Shown piece after piece: positions 16,988 to 25,147 of a DNA stretch of 64,000 nt; within the stretch, counting starts at the first letter, position 1, and the number at the start of each line of letters is the position of its first letter. The notes under the pieces were generated by a model that was given only the letters and a program-made list of their open reading frames with translations, was not told the DNA's origin and did no database searches. Source of the DNA: Sphingobacteriaceae bacterium (lineage in GTDB: Bacteria > Bacteroidota > Bacteroidia > B-17B0 > Aurantibacillaceae); NCBI GenBank assembly GCA_016709575.1, contig JADJMM010000017.1, forward strand, positions 62,001-126,000, in the 5' to 3' direction. The translations under genes were made by a program, and so were the position numbers.

Positions 16988-17923
16988 TTAAATCTTTTCT
17001 TTCAAATACCTCGCAGTCTGAGATTCTTTACTCTTAATGAGCTCTTCGGGTGTGCCCTCAAAAATAACATGTCCGCCTGTTTCGCCGCCTTCAGGACCTA
17101 AATCTATGATCCAATCGGCACATTTTATGACTTCGAGATTATGTTCAATGACAACGATAGAATGTCCTTTTTCCAACAATGCATTAAACGACTTCAATAA
17201 TTTGGCTACATCATGAAAATGTAAACCTGTTGTTGGTTCATCAAATACAAAAAGAGTAGGAGAGGTGTTGTTTATTTGAATTAAGAAAGATGCTAATTTA
17301 ATACGTTGTGCTTCACCACCACTTAAGGTGCTGCTGCTTTGTCCGAGTTGTACGTAACCCAAACCAACTTCTTCAAGCGCTTTTAATTTTTCAATGATTT
17401 TTTTTACAGTGCGGTCTTCTTTGTCTTGTGAGAAAAACTGAACGGCATCGCTAACGGTCATGCTCAGTACGTCGGAAATACTTTTTCCTTTATATAAAAT
17501 TTCTAAGATTTCGCTTTTAAAACGTTTACTTCCGCAAGCATCACATGGCAATTGAATATCGGCCATGAATTGCATTTCCACTGTAATTTGTCCTTCTCGT
17601 TCACAAACCTCACATCTGCCACCATCAACATTGAATGAAAAATAAGAAGGTTTAAAGCCGCGTTGTTTTGCTAGGCCTTGGTCGGAGAATAAATTTCTTA
17701 TTTCATCGTAAGCTTTTATGTAAGTTACAGGATTACTTCTTGATGATTTACCAATAGGATTTTGATCAACGTACTCTAATTGTTTTATTTGTTTTAGACT
17801 TCCTCCTATCAAATGTTTGCAATCTACATTCTCATAATAGCCTTCTAAGTAGCGTTGCATGATGGGAATCAATGCTTTTTTAATTAAAGTTGATTTCCCT
17901 GGAACCGCTAACACCTGTAACAC
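16988..17923 (-). CDS. uvrA: excinuclease ABC subunit A, C-terminal fragment (NBD2)
   Basis: UvrA is the ATP-driven damage sensor of nucleotide excision repair. This piece is the second nucleotide-binding domain: GKSTLIKKALIP completes Walker A, CEVCEREGQ plus CDACGSKRF form the zinc module, and LSGGEAQRIKLA, VFDEPTTGLHFHD and VIEHN follow in order. It reaches the native C-terminus. One extra A near 17897 separates it from the preceding fragment inside Walker A (GVSGSGKS). Confidence 0.92.
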   Translation of the reverse strand: MLQVLAVPGKSTLIKKALIPIMQRYLEGYYENVDCKHLIGGSLKQIKQLEYVDQNPIGKSSRSNPVTYIKAYDEIRNLFSDQGLAKQRGFKPSYFSFNVDGGRCEVCEREGQITVEMQFMADIQLPCDACGSKRFKSEILEILYKGKSISDVLSMTVSDAVQFFSQDKEDRTVKKIIEKLKALEEVGLGYVQLGQSSSTLSGGEAQRIKLASFLIQINNTSPTLFVFDEPTTGLHFHDVAKLLKSFNALLEKGHSIVVIEHNLEVIKCADWIIDLGPEGGETGGHVIFEGTPEELIKSKESQTARYLKEKI

Positions 17924-18236
17924 AACATAAAGTATTTAAAGGGAATTTTACAGTGACATTCTTCAGGTTATTATCGCTAACGTTTTTTACTTCTAAGAAT
18001 TCTTTCCATTTACGACGAGTCTTAGGTGTTTCAATTCGTAATTTGTCAGTTAAATATTTTGCAGTGAAACTTTCGCTGTCTTTTAATAATTCTTTGTGCG
18101 TGCCTTGAAATACCAAATGTCCACCTAAACTTCCTGCTTCCGGACCAATATCAATTAGTTCATCAGCAGCGAGCATGATATCTTCGTCATGTTCAACAAT
18201 GATAACGGTGTTGCCTTGTTTTTGTAACGACTTCAA
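17880..18236 (-). CDS. uvrA: excinuclease ABC subunit A, internal fragment (end of NBD1 to Walker A of NBD2)
   Basis: Reads VIIVEHDEDIMLAADELIDIGPEAG, the end of NBD1, then the linker and CCVTGVSGS, the start of the second Walker A, before the frameshift at about 17897. Upstream in the same frame, SLYILDEPSIGLHPRD is readable back to about 18308, so the open coding region extends beyond the ATG at 18236. Confidence 0.88.
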   Translation of the reverse strand: MKSLQKQGNTVIIVEHDEDIMLAADELIDIGPEAGSLGGHLVFQGTHKELLKDSESFTAKYLTDKLRIETPKTRRKWKEFLEVKNVSDNNLKNVTVKFPLNTLCCVTGVSGSREINFN

Positions 18237-18285
18237 TACTTTTATTAAACGTTCTGTATCTCTTGGATGTAAACCAATGCTTGGC

Positions 18286-18543
18286 TCATCTAAAATGTAT
18301 AAACTTCCCGCCTAAACAATCCGGACAAGTTGTTTTCCCTCTATAACGGGCTAACATCACACGGTATTGAATTTTGTAACTTTCTTTCTCTAACATTTTA
18401 AAGAAAGCGTTTATTCCATCAAAATGTTCGTTACCATTCCATAATAAAGCCAATTGTGTTTTAGTTAGCTCGGCGATTGGTTTATGAACCGGGAAATTAA
18501 ATTTGTGCGCATTCTTAATGAGTTCTTTTTTGTACATGCTCAT
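18286..18543 (-). CDS. uvrA: excinuclease ABC subunit A, internal fragment ending at a ~100-codon deletion
   Basis: Corresponds to the middle of NBD1 (KNAHKFNFPVHKPIAEL to CPDCLGG). In the family CPxCxGxR is followed by about 100 residues that include LSGGESQR before YILDEP. Here CPDCLGG abuts SLYILDEP directly, around 18306-18312, so the ABC signature of NBD1 is missing. Either a real internal deletion or a mis-joined consensus; the junction shares only a few bases (GGGAA). Confidence 0.8.
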   Translation of the reverse strand: MSMYKKELIKNAHKFNFPVHKPIAELTKTQLALLWNGNEHFDGINAFFKMLEKESYKIQYRVMLARYRGKTTCPDCLGGKFIHFR

Positions 18544-18664
18544 CGTCTCACCATTCCAGCAAGCTACAGCACTATCATAAACACTCAGGCTTTTATTGGG
18601 AATAACTAAATTTGATCGATAATAATTATACTTCCAAAACCTTTCAGGTTTTTACAAGCTCCAA

Positions 18665-19372
18665 TTAGATTGTTAAAGGTGAAAAATTTGCATCTGGTTC
18701 TTCAAAAGTAATTCCATCTACTTCAAAATAAATTGGAGAAGAAATGTTTTTCGAATTTAGTTTCCCCAACTCAAACATGACATTCACCTTTTCCTTCGTA
18801 AAATGAGTTTGAACGCTATCCGCAACGCGTCCTGAAAAATCTTCATCTTCTTTATTCACTACCAAACGGTCAATCAATAAAAAGATTTCATCAGTCGCTT
18901 TAATTTTTTTGAGATTCGTATCTGCAATTTTTGCAATCTCACCATTTAAAATAATTCGTGAAAAACCTTGTTGTGATAATAGATCCAAGCTTTCGCTACT
19001 GTTCTTCCTTTTCGGGACTTGACTTTTAGGCGAAAGAACTAAACACTTCGTTTCATTCTTTAATCCCAATACAAATTCAACTACATCCGTAACATTATTA
19101 CGCTTTACAATTTTTCCTGTAACAGGACTATAAGTTTTTCCCGCACGGGCGAATAATAATTTGAAGTAATCGTAGATCTCAGTAATTGTTCCAACAGTAC
19201 TTCGCGGATTTCTTGAAATAACTTTTTGTTCAATCGCAATCGCAGGAGAAATTCCCTTTATATAATCAACTTGCGGTTTTTCTAATCGTCCTAAAAATTG
19301 TCGTGCGTAAGCTGATAAACTTTCTACATAACGGCGTTGACCTTCTGCATATAAAGTATCAAAAGCTAACAA
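18665..19372 (-). CDS. uvrA: excinuclease ABC subunit A, N-proximal fragment lacking Walker A
   Basis: Begins at LAFDTLYAEGQRRYV, normally found just after the first Walker A, and continues through SAYARQFLGRLEKP and EQKVISRNPRSTVGT to FEEPDANFSP. The ~40 N-terminal residues with GxSGSGKSS are not readable in any minus frame of 19373-19500. Between 18543 and 18665 coding sequence continues (GACKNLKGFG, LFPIKSLSVYDSAVACW) but is broken by several small indels. The whole gene, 16988 to about 19373, is therefore non-functional as read. Confidence 0.88.
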   Translation of the reverse strand: MLAFDTLYAEGQRRYVESLSAYARQFLGRLEKPQVDYIKGISPAIAIEQKVISRNPRSTVGTITEIYDYFKLLFARAGKTYSPVTGKIVKRNNVTDVVEFVLGLKNETKCLVLSPKSQVPKRKNSSESLDLLSQQGFSRIILNGEIAKIADTNLKKIKATDEIFLLIDRLVVNKEDEDFSGRVADSVQTHFTKEKVNVMFELGKLNSKNISSPIYFEVDGITFEEPDANFSPLTI

Positions 19373-19530
19373 AATTAAGCTTTGTAAAAGGCATTTTTAA
19401 GCATTGTTATTAAGTATTTAAGACCTTGAAAAGCAGTTGTTTAGTAAAGGCTTAAATCCAGGAATCTACAATCATTTTAACAAATTCACTCATTAAAACG
19501 TCAATTTCACTCATTGGACAGCGTTAAGTT

Positions 19531-19561
19531 TTTGTTATTTTGATGATTAAGGATATATTTG
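19531..19561 (+). promoter_or_regulatory. Bacteroidota-type promoter of the ECF sigma factor gene
   Basis: TTTG at 19531-19534, a 19-bp spacer, then TATATTTG at 19554-19561. This is an exact match to the Bacteroidota housekeeping-sigma consensus (TTTG / TAnnTTTG). Transcription would start near 19568, about 70 bp before the sigma-factor ATG. Confidence 0.8.
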
Positions 19562-19639
19562 TCTTAATAACCAAAAAATCAATTGCCATAGAATAGACAT
19601 TTACACCCGATAACTTACGATTAAAAAAAGGGAAAATGC

Positions 19640-20239
19640 ATGTCTGTTCAAATTCAAGGAGATAATGAGTTAGTACAACTCTACATCAATGGCAACGAAG
19701 AAGCACTAGCCACTTTATTGCAACGCCACAAACGCCGGATTTTTTCCAGTATATATGTTATTGTTCGCGATAGAGCTTTAGCTGAAGATATATTCCAGGA
19801 TACTTTCTTTAAAGTAATTCAAACTTTAAAGCGTAATCAATATTCTGAAGAAGGTAAATTTTTGCCTTGGGTATTACGTATTGCCCGTAATTTAATTATC
19901 GATCATTTCCGTAAAAACAAAAAACTACCAACTGTTCCGGTTTATGTAACTGAAGACGGTGAGGAAGTGGATGTTTTTGCAACTATTGCGAGTAATGATG
20001 ATGGTTTTAAAAATGATAAAGAACAAATTCAGTTCCGTAAAAAAATCCGTAGCATGATTGGTTCACTGCCTGATGAACAAAAGGAAGTGGTAATTATGCG
20101 CATGTATTACGATATGAGTTTTAAAGAAATTGCAGATTTCTGCAATGTATCCATCAATACTTCGTTAGGACGTATGCGCTATGCTTTAATTAACTTGAAA
20201 AAGATGATTGAAGAAAGCAAAACCGAAGTGTATATTTAA
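19640..20239 (+). CDS. RNA polymerase sigma factor, ECF (sigma-70) family
   Basis: 199 residues. Region 2 is at about 22-90 (AEDIFQDTFFKVIQTL is region 2.2; PWVLRIARNLIIDHFRKNKK covers 2.3-2.4). Region 4 is at about 135-195 (LPDEQKEVVIMRMYYDMSFKEIAD, then the helix-turn-helix CNVSINTSLGRMRYA). No anti-sigma factor gene is adjacent. The ATG at 19640 lies 10 bp after a GGGAAA stretch. A hairpin terminator follows the gene. Confidence 0.93.
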   Translation: MSVQIQGDNELVQLYINGNEEALATLLQRHKRRIFSSIYVIVRDRALAEDIFQDTFFKVIQTLKRNQYSEEGKFLPWVLRIARNLIIDHFRKNKKLPTVPVYVTEDGEEVDVFATIASNDDGFKNDKEQIQFRKKIRSMIGSLPDEQKEVVIMRMYYDMSFKEIADFCNVSINTSLGRMRYALINLKKMIEESKTEVYI

Positions 20240-20297
20240 GTTGTCTGCCTATGGCAGAATTTTGTTTGTTTAGTTTTTGTTCTAGTTTTAATTTTTG

Positions 20298-20324
20298 AGT
20301 CCGGGTTGAGCGCCCGGACTTTTA
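20298..20324 (+). terminator. rho-independent terminator after the sigma factor gene
   Basis: AGTCCGGG at 20298-20305 pairs perfectly with CCCGGACT at 20313-20320, loop of 7, followed by TTTT. It lies 59 bp after the sigma factor stop. Confidence 0.8.
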
Positions 20325-20361
20325 ATTTCAGTATATTTATTAATCTAAATAATTATTAACC

Positions 20362-20514
20362 ATGGGGCAACCATTAAAAGGTATTTTAATAACAGTTGGT
20401 ATTTTGCTAGTATTACTTTTTTTATTGGGAATTGGTGTGACCGCTTTGTTTGGCGACAGAGCTTATGACTATACTGTGAGTTATGATGTTTTAAATAAAA
20501 TTGACACTTTATAG
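20362..20514 (+). CDS. small membrane protein, probable N-terminal part of the 20362-20794 gene
   Basis: Fifty codons: MGQPLKG, then a transmembrane helix of about 22 residues (ILITVGILLVLLFLLGIGVTA), then a short outside segment. It stops at 20512-20514. The frame opening at 20501 continues it plausibly (IDTLYRAEKP...), so one indel near 20505 probably splits a single-pass protein of about 144 residues. Not recognised. Confidence 0.5.
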   Translation: MGQPLKGILITVGILLVLLFLLGIGVTALFGDRAYDYTVSYDVLNKIDTL

Positions 20515-20794
20515 GGCTGAAAAGCCATGTTGCCCTGAAAAGCCTGATACAGGATTGGTTTATATTAATGGAACAAAACTTTCTAAAGTAATGCCAGGCG
20601 AATTAATTAATCTACTATTTGAAGAAGGGACATCCTTTGACAAGAATAAAGATTTGCTAAATAATTTTAGGATATTGAACATTCTGGTTTTAAAGAATAG
20701 GAAAGATACAATTGAGTTTAATTATGCAGACGAAAAAAAATGCGAAATTACAGAGGACGATTATCACTATTCAATTATTAGAATTGTAGATTAG
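20501..20794 (+). CDS. hypothetical protein, probable C-terminal part of a membrane-anchored protein
   Basis: 97 residues, unrecognised. Soluble and charged, with KPCCPEKPDTGLVYINGTKL near the start and an acidic end. The start lies inside the coding region of the small transmembrane ORF in another frame. The likeliest reading is one gene 20362-20794 with a frameshift: an N-terminal anchor and a periplasmic or cytosolic domain. Confidence 0.5.
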   Translation: MTLYRAEKPCCPEKPDTGLVYINGTKLSKVMPGELINLLFEEGTSFDKNKDLLNNFRILNILVLKNRKDTIEFNYADEKKCEITEDDYHYSIIRIVD

Positions 20795-20816
20795 AAATTA
20801 TTATGAAAAACAAAAT

Positions 20817-21131
20817 CTACAATCCCTTCTCCATCAAATAATGCTGGATAATCCCCCAAAGTAAAACCGCTTTTTCTTTTATAGTATAACCGCAGCTTTT
20901 ATAAAACTCAACTGCGTTTTCACGGGCTTGGAGTTCTATGGTTTTGAGATGTAATTTTTTGCCTTCCATTTCTAAGGCGTTCACTATCATTTTCCCTAAA
21001 CCTTTGCCTTGTTGGGAATCATCAACGGCCATGAAGCGGATTTGTCCGACTTTATTTTCGTTTTCTTGTAATCGTCCGCAGGCTACAACTTCCTTATTTT
21101 CGTTTTCGATGTAGCAATTAATGCTTATCAC
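20817..21131 (-). CDS. GNAT-family N-acetyltransferase (main part)
   Basis: Contains the acetyl-CoA binding segment DSQQGKGLGKMIVNALE (Q/RxxGxG/A loop) and the final motif ARENAVEFYKSCGY. The N-terminal ~40 residues lie upstream in another frame (MFKIKIAHTPAEVERIIDLR, from an ATG at 21252), so the intended gene is 20817-21252 with one indel near 21125. That ATG overlaps the stop of the CoA-transferase gene, so the two form an operon. Confidence 0.8.
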   Translation of the reverse strand: MISINCYIENENKEVVACGRLQENENKVGQIRFMAVDDSQQGKGLGKMIVNALEMEGKKLHLKTIELQARENAVEFYKSCGYTIKEKAVLLWGIIQHYLMEKGL

Positions 21132-21244
21132 TTCTTAAATTGTCAGTCGCAGTTTCGGCGGGTTGGTTCCAGGGTTTACGTAATATTTTAACACGCAGAT
21201 CTATGATGCGTTCTACTTCGGCGGGTGTATGAGCAATTTTAATC

Positions 21245-22105
21245 TTAAACATTATCAATAAACTTAAAGGCAATGGAATTCACCGCTGTTTTAGTTTCAC
21301 CATTCACAGTAAAATGTTTTAGCATTTCTTGAGCTTCCGGTAATTCGAACACTTCTTTTATGTTGCGTATTTTACCAATAGGAATCTCCTTTTGTAAACA
21401 TTGCTTAAACAAATTATCAAACTGTAATTTTTCAATTTTTACAGTTAATAATTGAAATAATTCAGAACGGTTAGTCACTCTATGTTGATTCGTATTGAAT
21501 TTTTCATTGGTGATTAATTCTTCCGAGCCAACAAATTCACACAAATGCGCAAATTGTTTGTCGCTGCCAATGGCAAAAGTTATTAAATGTCCATCAGCTG
21601 TTTTGAAAATTTCTCCGTATGGAGAGATATTAGGATTCAATGATCCGATTGCCTTAGGAAGATGTTTTGCAATTAACCAATTGGTAGCTTGATTTACTAA
21701 AGAGGCAAGGGCGCTATCAAATAAAGAAGCCGTAACATGAGAACCTTGATTTGTTTTTTCTCGGTTTAAAAGTGCAACGAGGATAGCTTCCTTTAATTGG
21801 TGACCAGCGATAAGATCAATGAAAGCAACAGGAAGTTTAACAAGCATACTATCTTTTTCACCGTTTATATCCATGAAACCACTTTCAGCTTGCAAAATTA
21901 AATCGTAAGCTAAACGTGAACTCTCGTTTCCAAATCCGGTAATGGAAGCGTATATGATTTTTGGATTTATAGTAAGCAGAGAATGGTAATCTACTTTTAA
22001 TTTAACATCATCACCTTTTTTGTAATTCGTAATTACGATATCTGCATCCTTTATTAAATCATAAACTTTTTTGACATCTTGTTCTGAGGTAAGATCTAAA
22101 AACAA
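21245..22105 (-). CDS. CaiB/BaiF (family III) CoA-transferase, frameshifted N-terminus
   Basis: Family III CoA-transferases move CoA between carboxylic acids. DLTSEQDVKKVYDLIKDADIVITNYKKG, ITGFGNES, YDLILQAESG (region of the catalytic Asp) and GSDKQFAHLC match the family. The frame is open above 22105 (a TTG) and reads back through SAYYWSINTGK and EDQNAS. The true start is the ATG at 22322 (MKQFFSDLKVIELAGVLAGPSVG), separated by one lost base in a T run near 22233. Reconstructed gene: 21245-22322, about 358 residues. Confidence 0.85.
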   Translation of the reverse strand: MFLDLTSEQDVKKVYDLIKDADIVITNYKKGDDVKLKVDYHSLLTINPKIIYASITGFGNESSRLAYDLILQAESGFMDINGEKDSMLVKLPVAFIDLIAGHQLKEAILVALLNREKTNQGSHVTASLFDSALASLVNQATNWLIAKHLPKAIGSLNPNISPYGEIFKTADGHLITFAIGSDKQFAHLCEFVGSEELITNEKFNTNQHRVTNRSELFQLLTVKIEKLQFDNLFKQCLQKEIPIGKIRNIKEVFELPEAQEMLKHFTVNGETKTAVNSIAFKFIDNV

Positions 22106-22340
22106 AACTTCTTTTCCTGTATTTATACTCCAATAGTAAGCGGATGTTGAAGCATTTTGATCTTCCTCCGAAAGTTTCCAGGTTCTGGTGACATCACCAC
22201 CTTTTTTTTTATTTCAATTTTAATAACCTTTGCACCTAACTCTGCAAAAATACACCTACTGATGGTCCGGCTAAAACGCCTGCCAATTCAATTACTTTTA
22301 AGTCGGAGAAGAATTGTTTCATATTTGTTTCTTAAGCGGC

Positions 22341-22397
22341 ACTTCGACAAGCTCAGTGACCGCCTTTTATATTTCGGTGGCTGAGCTTGTCGAAGCC
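22341..22397. repeat. perfect 15-bp inverted repeat, CTTCGACAAGCTCAG family, copy 1
   Basis: CTTCGACAAGCTCAG at 22342-22356 and its exact reverse complement at 22381-22395, with CCGCC/GGTGG-like pairing inside the loop. It lies between the start of the CoA-transferase gene and the corrected end of the aldo/keto reductase gene (stop at 22406). A second copy is at 43917-43973. Confidence 0.85.
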
Positions 22398-22508
22398 ACT
22401 TCCATTTAATACTGAGCCAACACCGGCTTATTATTTAGTATCGTTTCAATTTTTGCCATCACTTCATCAGTCAATAAAGGTAAAACCTCTAATGAAGTGA
22501 GTGTTTCT

Positions 22509-23327
22509 TTAATTGTCCATTTTACTTGCTCCCAAAATAGTTGTACTTACGTTTGGATTTTTTACTGTCCAAGCGATTGACATTTTTGGTAGGGTAGTGC
22601 CTAATTCTTTTGCAAGAGCATCTAACTTTTTTGTTTTCTCAATTCTTGATTGATCACCTAGAGTTCTTTCTTTCAACCAATCCATCCCTTCAATATTCAA
22701 ACGTGTGTCTTTAGGGTCAGCGTTATTATATTTTCCGGTTAGTAATCCACTCGCTAACGGACTCCAAATTGTAGTTCCTAGTCCGTAATCTCTGAACAGT
22801 AATAAAAAATCTTTTTCCAATTTGGTGCGCTCAAACATATTGTATTGAGGTTGCTCCATAGTTGGACCGATTAATTTATAATCTTTCGCTACAGCGATTG
22901 CCGCCATAATTTCATCGTTAGCCCATTCGCTGGTTCCCCAATATAAAATTTTGCCTTGCTGAATTAATGTATTCATGGCTAACACAGTTTCTTCAATTGG
23001 CGTATTCTTATCAGGGCGGTGACAAAAGAATAAGTCAATATAATCAACCTGTAAGCGTTTTAAAGCAGCGTTACAGCCTTCAATAACATGTTTACGTGAA
23101 AGGCCAACTTGATTTGGTAATTTATCTTCATAACCAAAGAATACTTTGCTGGAAACGCAATATGAACTGCGTGCCCATGTTTTCTTTTTTAGGATATTTC
23201 CCATTACGGTTTCAGATTTCCCTGCTGCGTAGATTTCGGCGTTATCAAAAAAGTTCACGCCGGCATCGTAAGCAGTGCTTAATAAACCATCCGCCACTTT
23301 ATCGTCAATTTGTTTTCCAAAGGTCAC
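22509..23327 (-). CDS. aldo/keto reductase, frameshifted at both ends
   Basis: NADPH-dependent oxidoreductase of the voltage-gated K+ channel beta-subunit type. NFFDNAEIYAAGKSE contains the catalytic Asp and Tyr, IDLFFCHRPD the His, and YWGTSEW and GLGTTIWSPLASGLLTGKY are characteristic. Native N-terminal sequence (MEYRRLGKSGLQVSTL) is in another frame from an ATG at 23389; one T is missing near 23340. The native C-terminus (LKETLTSLEVLPL to VLAQY) follows a second indel near 22525 and ends at 22406. Reconstructed gene: 22406-23389, about 327 residues. Confidence 0.87.
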   Translation of the reverse strand: MTFGKQIDDKVADGLLSTAYDAGVNFFDNAEIYAAGKSETVMGNILKKKTWARSSYCVSSKVFFGYEDKLPNQVGLSRKHVIEGCNAALKRLQVDYIDLFFCHRPDKNTPIEETVLAMNTLIQQGKILYWGTSEWANDEIMAAIAVAKDYKLIGPTMEQPQYNMFERTKLEKDFLLLFRDYGLGTTIWSPLASGLLTGKYNNADPKDTRLNIEGMDWLKERTLGDQSRIEKTKKLDALAKELGTTLPKMSIAWTVKNPNVSTTILGASKMDN

Positions 23328-23410
23328 CCAGGTTCCAAATGAAGTGTGCTTACCTGTAATCCTGATTTTCCTAGTCTTCTGTATTCCATAATTTCTAAGG
23401 TCTAAAATAA

Positions 23411-23442
23411 AAAAGCCATTCGCAAATTTGTGAATGGCTTTT
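23411..23442 (-). terminator. terminator of pckA
   Basis: AAAAGCCATTC (23411-23421) and GAATGGCTTTT (23432-23442) pair perfectly. Read on the minus strand the stem is followed by a T-rich tract, so it ends the leftward pckA transcript 20 bp after the pckA stop. Confidence 0.8.
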
Positions 23443-23462
23443 AAGTTTGTTTATGATATTAA

Positions 23463-23969
23463 CTAAGCAGTCACTTCTGCTTGAGGAGCCGCTGCTAAAA
23501 TTTCGGCGTTGGCTGCTGAAGCGTATTGCTCGAAATTCTTCACAAATGAATTAGCTAAGCTTTGTGCTGTTTGTGTAAATGCGTCTTTATCTTTCCAAGC
23601 ATTTTTCGGCTCTAAAATTTCTGCAGGAACACCTGTACAAGATTTAGGGAAATTTAATTTGAAGAATGGAGTTGAACCGTATTCTACTTTATCTAACTCT
23701 CCATTTAAAGCTGCTGTAATTAAAGAACGGGTGTAAGATAATTTAATACGACTACCTACGCCATATTTTCCGCCAACCCATCCGGTGTTTAATAACCAAA
23801 CGTTAACGTTATGTTTTTTCAATTTCTCACCTAATAACTCAGCATATTGAGTAGGGTGTAATGGTAAAAATACTTTTCCGAAACAAGCTGAGAAAGTTAA
23901 TGTTGGTTCAGTAATTCCCATTTCTGTACCTGCAACTTTTGCTGTGTAACCACTAATGAAGTGATACAT
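23463..23969 (-). CDS. pckA: ATP-dependent phosphoenolpyruvate carboxykinase, C-terminal fragment
   Basis: Gluconeogenic enzyme converting oxaloacetate and ATP to PEP. This third of the protein has HFISGYTAKVAGTE, TFSACFGKVFLPLHP and LLNTGWVGGKYGVG, all conserved in bacterial PckA. Coding sequence continues upstream in this frame (FFLTCDAFGVLPPISKLTPAQAM readable) to about 24055, where one base is missing (in CCGCAG). Joined, the gene spans 23463-25075. Confidence 0.93.
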   Translation of the reverse strand: MYHFISGYTAKVAGTEMGITEPTLTFSACFGKVFLPLHPTQYAELLGEKLKKHNVNVWLLNTGWVGGKYGVGSRIKLSYTRSLITAALNGELDKVEYGSTPFFKLNFPKSCTGVPAEILEPKNAWKDKDAFTQTAQSLANSFVKNFEQYASAANAEILAAAPQAEVTA

Positions 23970-24025
23970 AGCTTGAGCAGGTGTTAATTTTGAAATTGGA
24001 GGTAATACGCCAAATGCATCACAAG

Positions 24026-24871
24026 TTAAAAAGAAAATATTTTTAGGAATATCTCCAACTGCGGTGTAACTGCGTTATCAATATAATGTGCAGGATAACT
24101 TACACGTGTATTTTCTGTTTTCTTGATGTTTGTATAATCTACAGTTTTAGTTCCTTCATAGAAATTAATATTTTCTAATAATGAACCCGCTTTAATTGCA
24201 CCGAAAATTTGTGGTTCTTTCTCTGCTGATAAATCTACACACTTCGCATAGCAACCACCTTCAAAGTTAAATACACCGTTGTCTGACCAACCATGTTCAT
24301 CATCACCAATTAATTTACGGTTTGGATCAGCTGATAAAGTTGTTTTACCTGTACCTGATAAACCAAAGAAAATAGCAGTATCGCCGGCTTTACCAATATT
24401 AGCAGAGCAGTGCATTGATAAAACTTTTTTCTCGTGAGGTAAAATATAATTTAATACAGCAAAAATTCCTTTTTTAATTTCTCCTGTGTATGCAGTTCCA
24501 CCAATTAAAATCATTTTACGGGTGAAATCAATAATAGCGAAATTATGCTGACGAGTTCCGTCGATTGTAGGATCTGCTTTATAACCTGGAGCGTTTAAAA
24601 TTAACCAATCGTGTTTGAAAGTTTTAATTTCGTCTTGAGTTGGACGTAAGAATAAATTGTTTGCGAATAAATTACTCCAAGGCGTTTCAGTTACTACGCG
24701 GATATTAATTCTGTATTTAGGATCTGCACAAGCATAAGAATCACGTACCCAAAAATTTTTTCCTTCAAAATACTTCAACATGCGTTTGTGAAGTACTTCA
24801 AATTTATCTTTATCGAAGCGGTTATTTACATCGCCCCACCAAACAGAATCTTTGGTGTTATCGTCAACCAC
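24026..24871 (-). CDS. pckA: ATP-dependent phosphoenolpyruvate carboxykinase, middle fragment
   Basis: Contains the P-loop GLSGTGKTTLSADP, the Asp-rich motif GDDEHGW, IGGTAYTGEIKKG, and the substrate-binding SYACAD and WSNLFANNLF. The N-terminus is shredded by indels: MNEIGLKATNVSA starts at 25075, then LGLSNVETAYWNLSPEELVKE and LKQGVLTDVGALAVDTGEFTGRSPKDKF are readable in successive frames between 25040 and 24872. At least three one-base errors affect this gene in total. Confidence 0.93.
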   Translation of the reverse strand: MVDDNTKDSVWWGDVNNRFDKDKFEVLHKRMLKYFEGKNFWVRDSYACADPKYRINIRVVTETPWSNLFANNLFLRPTQDEIKTFKHDWLILNAPGYKADPTIDGTRQHNFAIIDFTRKMILIGGTAYTGEIKKGIFAVLNYILPHEKKVLSMHCSANIGKAGDTAIFFGLSGTGKTTLSADPNRKLIGDDEHGWSDNGVFNFEGGCYAKCVDLSAEKEPQIFGAIKAGSLLENINFYEGTKTVDYTNIKKTENTRVSYPAHYIDNAVTPQLEIFLKIFSF

Positions 24872-25112
24872 TACAAATTTATCTTTAGGAGAGCGGCCTG
24901 TAAATTCGCCGGTATCAACTGCTAAAGCCCCAACATCGGTTAAAACACCTTGTTTAAGGTTTAGGTTTCTTTTACTAATTCTTCAGGGCTAAGGTTCCAG
25001 TATGCTGTTTCAACATTAGAAAGTCCAAGATCCGCTAGCGCTTACATTCGTAGCTTTTAATCCAATTTCATTCATTGCAATAAGATTTTATAGTTGCGCA
25101 AATTTACAAAAA

Positions 25113-25136
25113 AAAAGGGCTTTTTACAGCCCTTTT
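25113..25136 (-). terminator. terminator between the DUF423-chimera gene and pckA
   Basis: AAAAGGGCT (25113-25121) and AGCCCTTTT (25128-25136) pair perfectly, with a 6-base loop. On the minus strand it is followed by a run of about ten T, a strong intrinsic terminator just after the gene ending at 25148. Confidence 0.88.
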
Positions 25137-25147
25137 ATTCACAAGTT

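Noticed and set aside
18940..19040. Possible in-frame repeat insertion in uvrA (SPKSQVPKRKNSSES)
   Set aside because: The segment has the same length as the corresponding loop in ordinary UvrA, so it is divergence rather than insertion.
22157..22384. 75-codon + frame
   Set aside because: Antisense to the readable N-terminus of the CoA-transferase and runs into the inverted repeat.
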